Part shown: one piece after another, positions 4,894 to 7,629 of the stretch | Position numbering within the stretch: position 1 is the stretch's first letter | How the letters are laid out: each line of letters begins with the position of its first letter | Assembly (NCBI GenBank): GCA_945827465.1 | Contig: CALZOH010000160.1 | Location: forward strand, 1 to 7,629 | Reading direction: 5' to 3' | From: an uncultured Prevotellaceae bacterium | GTDB taxonomy: Bacteria; Bacteroidota; Bacteroidia; Bacteroidales; Bacteroidaceae | DNA length: 7,629 nucleotides | Position numbers and translations under genes: made by a program | The notes under the pieces: model-generated | Told to the model about the DNA's origin: nothing | Seen by the model: the letters and a program-made list of their open reading frames with translations, nothing else | Database searches by the model: none

Positions 4894-5655
4894 ATGAAGA
4901 ACGTATATTTCATTTCCGATGCCCACTTGGGCTCTCGTGCCATTCCCCACGGTCGCATGATGGAGCGTCGGTTGGTAAATTTCTTGGATGGCATCAAGGA
5001 AAAGGCTTCGGCTGTATATATGTTGGGGGATATGTTTGATTTTTGGCACGAATATCGAATGGTCGTACCCAAAGGTTATACCCGTTTCTTGGGAAAAATC
5101 AGTGAACTGACCGACAGAGGTATCGAAGTGCACTTCTTTACCGGCAACCACGACCTGTGGTGTGGCCGTTACCTTGAAAAAGAATGTGGGGTAGTGCTCC
5201 ATCGCGAATCGTGTACTGTTGAAATAGAAGGCAAACTGTTTTATCTCGGTCATGGTGATGGATTAGACCGCAGCGACCGTTATTATTTGTTGCTGCGTAG
5301 TATTTTCCATAATCGTATTTGTCAGAAACTCTTTGCTTCCATCCATCCCAGATGGGGAATGGACTTCGGATTGGCTTGGGCTGCTCACAGTCGTAAGAAG
5401 CATGAGCAAGTAGAAGGCTTTTTTGATGGCCCGGAGCGCGATGGCTTGGTTGCTTTTTCCAGAACATATCTGAAAACACATCCGGAGATCAGTTACTTCA
5501 TCTTTGGTCATCGTCATGTTGACGTTGACTTGACAATTGACGATACGGCCCGTTTTGTGATTTTGGGCGATTGGATTACCAAGTGCACGTTCGGTGTCTT
5601 CGACGGCGAGCATCTTTTCCTGGAGAATTTTGTTGAAGGCGAAACCCGTCTTTAG
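4894..5655 (+). CDS. lpxH: UDP-2,3-diacylglucosamine diphosphatase
   Basis: LpxH cleaves UDP-2,3-diacylglucosamine to lipid X and UMP, the fourth step of lipid A synthesis, at the inner face of the cytoplasmic membrane. The 253 residues form a calcineurin-like metallophosphatase with all metal-site motifs: DAHLG (Asp9, His11), GDMFDFW (Asp46), GNHDLW (Asn85, His86), GHGD (His120, Asp122) and GHRH (His206, His208). GDMFDFWHEY is typical of LpxH rather than of general phosphatases. The middle part (about 126-185), rich in aromatic and basic residues, corresponds to the insertion that covers the lipid substrate in known LpxH enzymes. Closely related Bacteroidetes paralogues exist, so the exact substrate is inferred. 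Translation starts 17 bases after the DUF59 stop. A macroglobulin gene follows after 97 bases. Confidence 0.88.
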   Translation: MKNVYFISDAHLGSRAIPHGRMMERRLVNFLDGIKEKASAVYMLGDMFDFWHEYRMVVPKGYTRFLGKISELTDRGIEVHFFTGNHDLWCGRYLEKECGVVLHRESCTVEIEGKLFYLGHGDGLDRSDRYYLLLRSIFHNRICQKLFASIHPRWGMDFGLAWAAHSRKKHEQVEGFFDGPERDGLVAFSRTYLKTHPEISYFIFGHRHVDVDLTIDDTARFVILGDWITKCTFGVFDGEHLFLENFVEGETRL

Positions 5656-5668
5656 CGTCGCAATAGGA

Positions 5669-5721
5669 GCTGTTCATAAGAAGATTTATCGAAATCAAAT
5701 GCAAGATTTCGAGCGGACAGC
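5669..5721 (+). other. Two-tier stem in the leader of the macroglobulin gene
   Basis: An inner 8-bp perfect stem, TCGAAATC (5689-5696) with GATTTCGA (5705-5712), encloses an 8-base loop. An outer stem, GCTGTTC (5669-5675) with GGACAGC (5715-5721), adds 7 bp with one G-U pair. It lies between lpxH and the macroglobulin start at 5753. No T-run follows, so it is not an intrinsic terminator; it could be a processing or stability element. No -7 box is seen in the gap, which fits read-through from lpxH. Confidence 0.4.
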
Positions 5722-5752
5722 AGTTTAACAATAAACTTAATAACTATCATCT

Positions 5753-7629
5753 ATGATATTCCGTTCCATGCAAAGTAACAAGTCTTTGTTTTTTCGTTTC
5801 TTTTTGGCTGGGATATGTATGTTCCTTTTGTCCCTTTCCGTTGCTGCTCAGTCTTATGCAGATATGTGGAAAAGTGTGCGACAAAGCCAACGTCGCGATT
5901 TGCCCAAAACAGCCTTGTTACATTTGGATAAGATTGTAGACAAGGCGCTGCAGCGAGGAGATGGAGGTCAGTTGATAGCTGCCTTATTGGTGCGTCAACA
6001 GGTGGCGGCCGATATTTCTCTCGACAGTGCGCGTGTCATTCCGGTGATGGAGGGTTTGTTGGCCGGTGAAACCCGCAAGCCCATGCAGGCGTTATATCAT
6101 GTGGCTCTGGGTGCATTGTATGAGGGGGAAGACAGTCATCTGAACGAGAATGCTCCCGAACAGGTGGCGGCTCATTACCGGGCGGCCATGGCTCATCCCG
6201 AAGATTTGGCACAGGCTCGTATGACCGACTACTTGCCTTTTGTGGTGTCGGGTAGCGACAGTCGTTTGTTTTCTGACGACTTGCTCCATTTGGTGGCCAA
6301 ACAGGCTGCTTCGGGACTGCTGCGTGGAGTCAGAACTAAAGAGAACCTTCGTCAGGAAGCAGCGCAGATTTACGCCGAGGCCATTCGTTGTTACCGTGCT
6401 TCGGGCAATCGTGATGCCATGTTGTTGATGCAACTCGATTCCATCGATGCTGTTCGTCCTGCTTATCTGACTTCGGCGCAGCTGGAGCGGTTCGGCAAAG
6501 ATTATGAAAGCCTCATCAGCCGTTATGCCGACAGTCGGGTGGCGGTGGAAATCTACATTCGTCTCTCGTCGCTCTATGCCGATAGAGGAGATGAGCGAAA
6601 TACTTATCGTTGGGCTTCTGAAGGCTGGCAGAGGTACGAACATTCCAAGAGGGCCGTGGTGCTGAAGAATAGAATGATGCAGATTGAGCGTCCCAAGCTT
6701 TCCTTGAATTTCAACGGCAATCAGTCTTTCCCCGGACAAAATGACTCGATAACGATTACTGCGCGCAATCTTACCAAAGCCGTCATGAAGTTTTATCGCA
6801 CCGACTTAACGGCTGAGAAATTGTTCAACCAACCGATGCCCGAAGATAAAATCAAGTCTTATCTGAAAGAGGTTGTCTTGACCGTCCCTATTAATTTGCG
6901 AAAGGGAGAACCCTATGAATCCGTCTCGCTTCGGATGCCCTTCACAGCGCCTAAGCCTGGTGTGTATTATGCCGTCTGCGAGGGGGAGGGATTGCGTTCC
7001 GACTATTGTGCCTACTTTGTTTCTTCCTTACACGCCATGGTGCTGCCGCTTGATGCCCAGACGACGAGGGTCGTGGTGAGTGATGCTCAGAGCGGTCGTC
7101 CCGTTGAAGGAGCTACGGTGACGGTTCGGTCGTCGGAGCAGAACAACCGAACGGTGGCTACTCTTCGCACGGATGCAAAGGGGGAAGTGTTGTTAGAGGG
7201 GGCTTATCGGAAAAGACACCATCTGTTTGTGCAGACTGCGACCGACCGATATGCCCAGTCGCTCTCGTTCTCTTCTTTTCCGCAGGAGAGCGAACTTGTT
7301 TCTTCTTCTTCCGATAAGATTATCTCGTTGTATCAGGACCGTTCCATTTATCGTCCGGGCCAAACGGTCAAGGTGGCCGGTATTAGTTATGTCCGGAAGG
7401 GCGATCAGGTTACGGTGAATGCCGGCGACAGTCTGACGCTCCGTTTGCTCGACGCCAATCGTAAGGAAGTAAGTGCAAAGAAGGTGTGCACCGACCGGAT
7501 GGGTACGCTTGATGCCGAGTTCGCGTTGCCCGAAGAGTGTCTGAACGGTGTTTTCTCCATTACTTCCGGCAAGAGTTCCCTTTATTTTCGTGTAGAACAA
7601 TATCGTCGGCCTACCTTTAAAGTAGAGTT
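5753..7629 (+). CDS. Alpha-2-macroglobulin family protein (N-terminal part)
   Basis: The frame is open from 5753 to the end of the window (625 codons) without a stop, so only the N-terminal part is present; full Bacteroidales homologues are much longer. Residues 1-32 are a signal peptide: basic N-terminus, hydrophobic FFLAGICMFLLSLSV, cleavage near AAQS. No lipobox is seen, so it should be free in the periplasm rather than a lipoprotein. Residues about 35-310 look helical and repeat-like. Beta-rich macroglobulin domains begin near 315 (KLSLNFNGNQSF). A carboxypeptidase-regulatory-like stretch, SGRPVEGATVTV, lies at about 445-456. The family hallmark DRSIYRPGQTVKVAG is at 529-543. Bacterial members are thought to trap or inhibit proteases in the periplasm. 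Whether a CxEQ thioester exists cannot be seen here. A second in-frame Met lies at residue 6, so the start may be five codons later. Genes upstream are probably co-transcribed. Confidence 0.9.
   Translation, partial: MIFRSMQSNKSLFFRFFLAGICMFLLSLSVAAQSYADMWKSVRQSQRRDLPKTALLHLDKIVDKALQRGDGGQLIAALLVRQQVAADISLDSARVIPVMEGLLAGETRKPMQALYHVALGALYEGEDSHLNENAPEQVAAHYRAAMAHPEDLAQARMTDYLPFVVSGSDSRLFSDDLLHLVAKQAASGLLRGVRTKENLRQEAAQIYAEAIRCYRASGNRDAMLLMQLDSIDAVRPAYLTSAQLERFGKDYESLISRYADSRVAVEIYIRLSSLYADRGDERNTYRWASEGWQRYEHSKRAVVLKNRMMQIERPKLSLNFNGNQSFPGQNDSITITARNLTKAVMKFYRTDLTAEKLFNQPMPEDKIKSYLKEVVLTVPINLRKGEPYESVSLRMPFTAPKPGVYYAVCEGEGLRSDYCAYFVSSLHAMVLPLDAQTTRVVVSDAQSGRPVEGATVTVRSSEQNNRTVATLRTDAKGEVLLEGAYRKRHHLFVQTATDRYAQSLSFSSFPQESELVSSSSDKIISLYQDRSIYRPGQTVKVAGISYVRKGDQVTVNAGDSLTLRLLDANRKEVSAKKVCTDRMGTLDAEFALPEECLNGVFSITSGKSSLYFRVEQYRRPTFKVE

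Noticed and set aside
4828..5613. Leftward frames opposite the DUF59 gene and lpxH
   Set aside because: Antisense shadows of well-supported genes with complete catalytic motifs.
6092..6739. 215-codon leftward frame
   Set aside because: It lies opposite the macroglobulin gene, whose signal peptide, domain motif and unbroken 625-codon frame make it the real gene. The leftward translation has no recognisable features.

Overview
The window looks like chromosomal DNA from the order Bacteroidales, most likely a Bacteroides-like genus; I cannot name the species. Four things point there: the L34 protein is of the Bacteroidales type, several genes are preceded by the Bacteroidetes -7 promoter box TAnnTTTG, Shine-Dalgarno sequences are mostly absent, and the gene order is housekeeping in character. 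That order is L34, EF-P, glycosyltransferase, RadC, DUF59 protein, LpxH, alpha-2-macroglobulin.

Region by region: positions 1-465 hold no convincing gene. They contain a four-copy, roughly 43-bp tandem repeat with a palindromic core, a smaller set of degenerate repeats, a possible leftward promoter and a long hairpin that ends the rpmH transcript. rpmH (466-621) runs leftward from a recognisable promoter at 666-695. Positions 926-1791 carry two AT-rich genes of unknown function, a small secreted protein and a small acidic protein. They interrupt an otherwise housekeeping neighbourhood and may be an acquired cassette. efp (2012-2575) has its own promoter and a strong intrinsic terminator (2642-2687).

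From 2827 a rightward cluster begins. It contains a family 2 glycosyltransferase, radC, a DUF59/SufT-like Fe-S maturation protein and lpxH, with gaps of only 3, 16 and 17 bases, so it is probably one operon. After 97 bases, which can fold into a two-tier stem, comes the N-terminal third or so of an alpha-2-macroglobulin family protein that runs off the window. The envelope theme is shared by three genes: lipid A synthesis (LpxH), glycan transfer at the membrane (the glycosyltransferase) and a periplasmic macroglobulin. RadC and the DUF59 protein appear to be passengers.

I did not find a clearly new biological system. The points most worth a second look are the palindromic tandem array at the left end, a serine-to-glycine change in the JAMM motif of RadC, the almost leaderless start of the glycosyltransferase gene, and the unknown two-gene AT-rich insertion.
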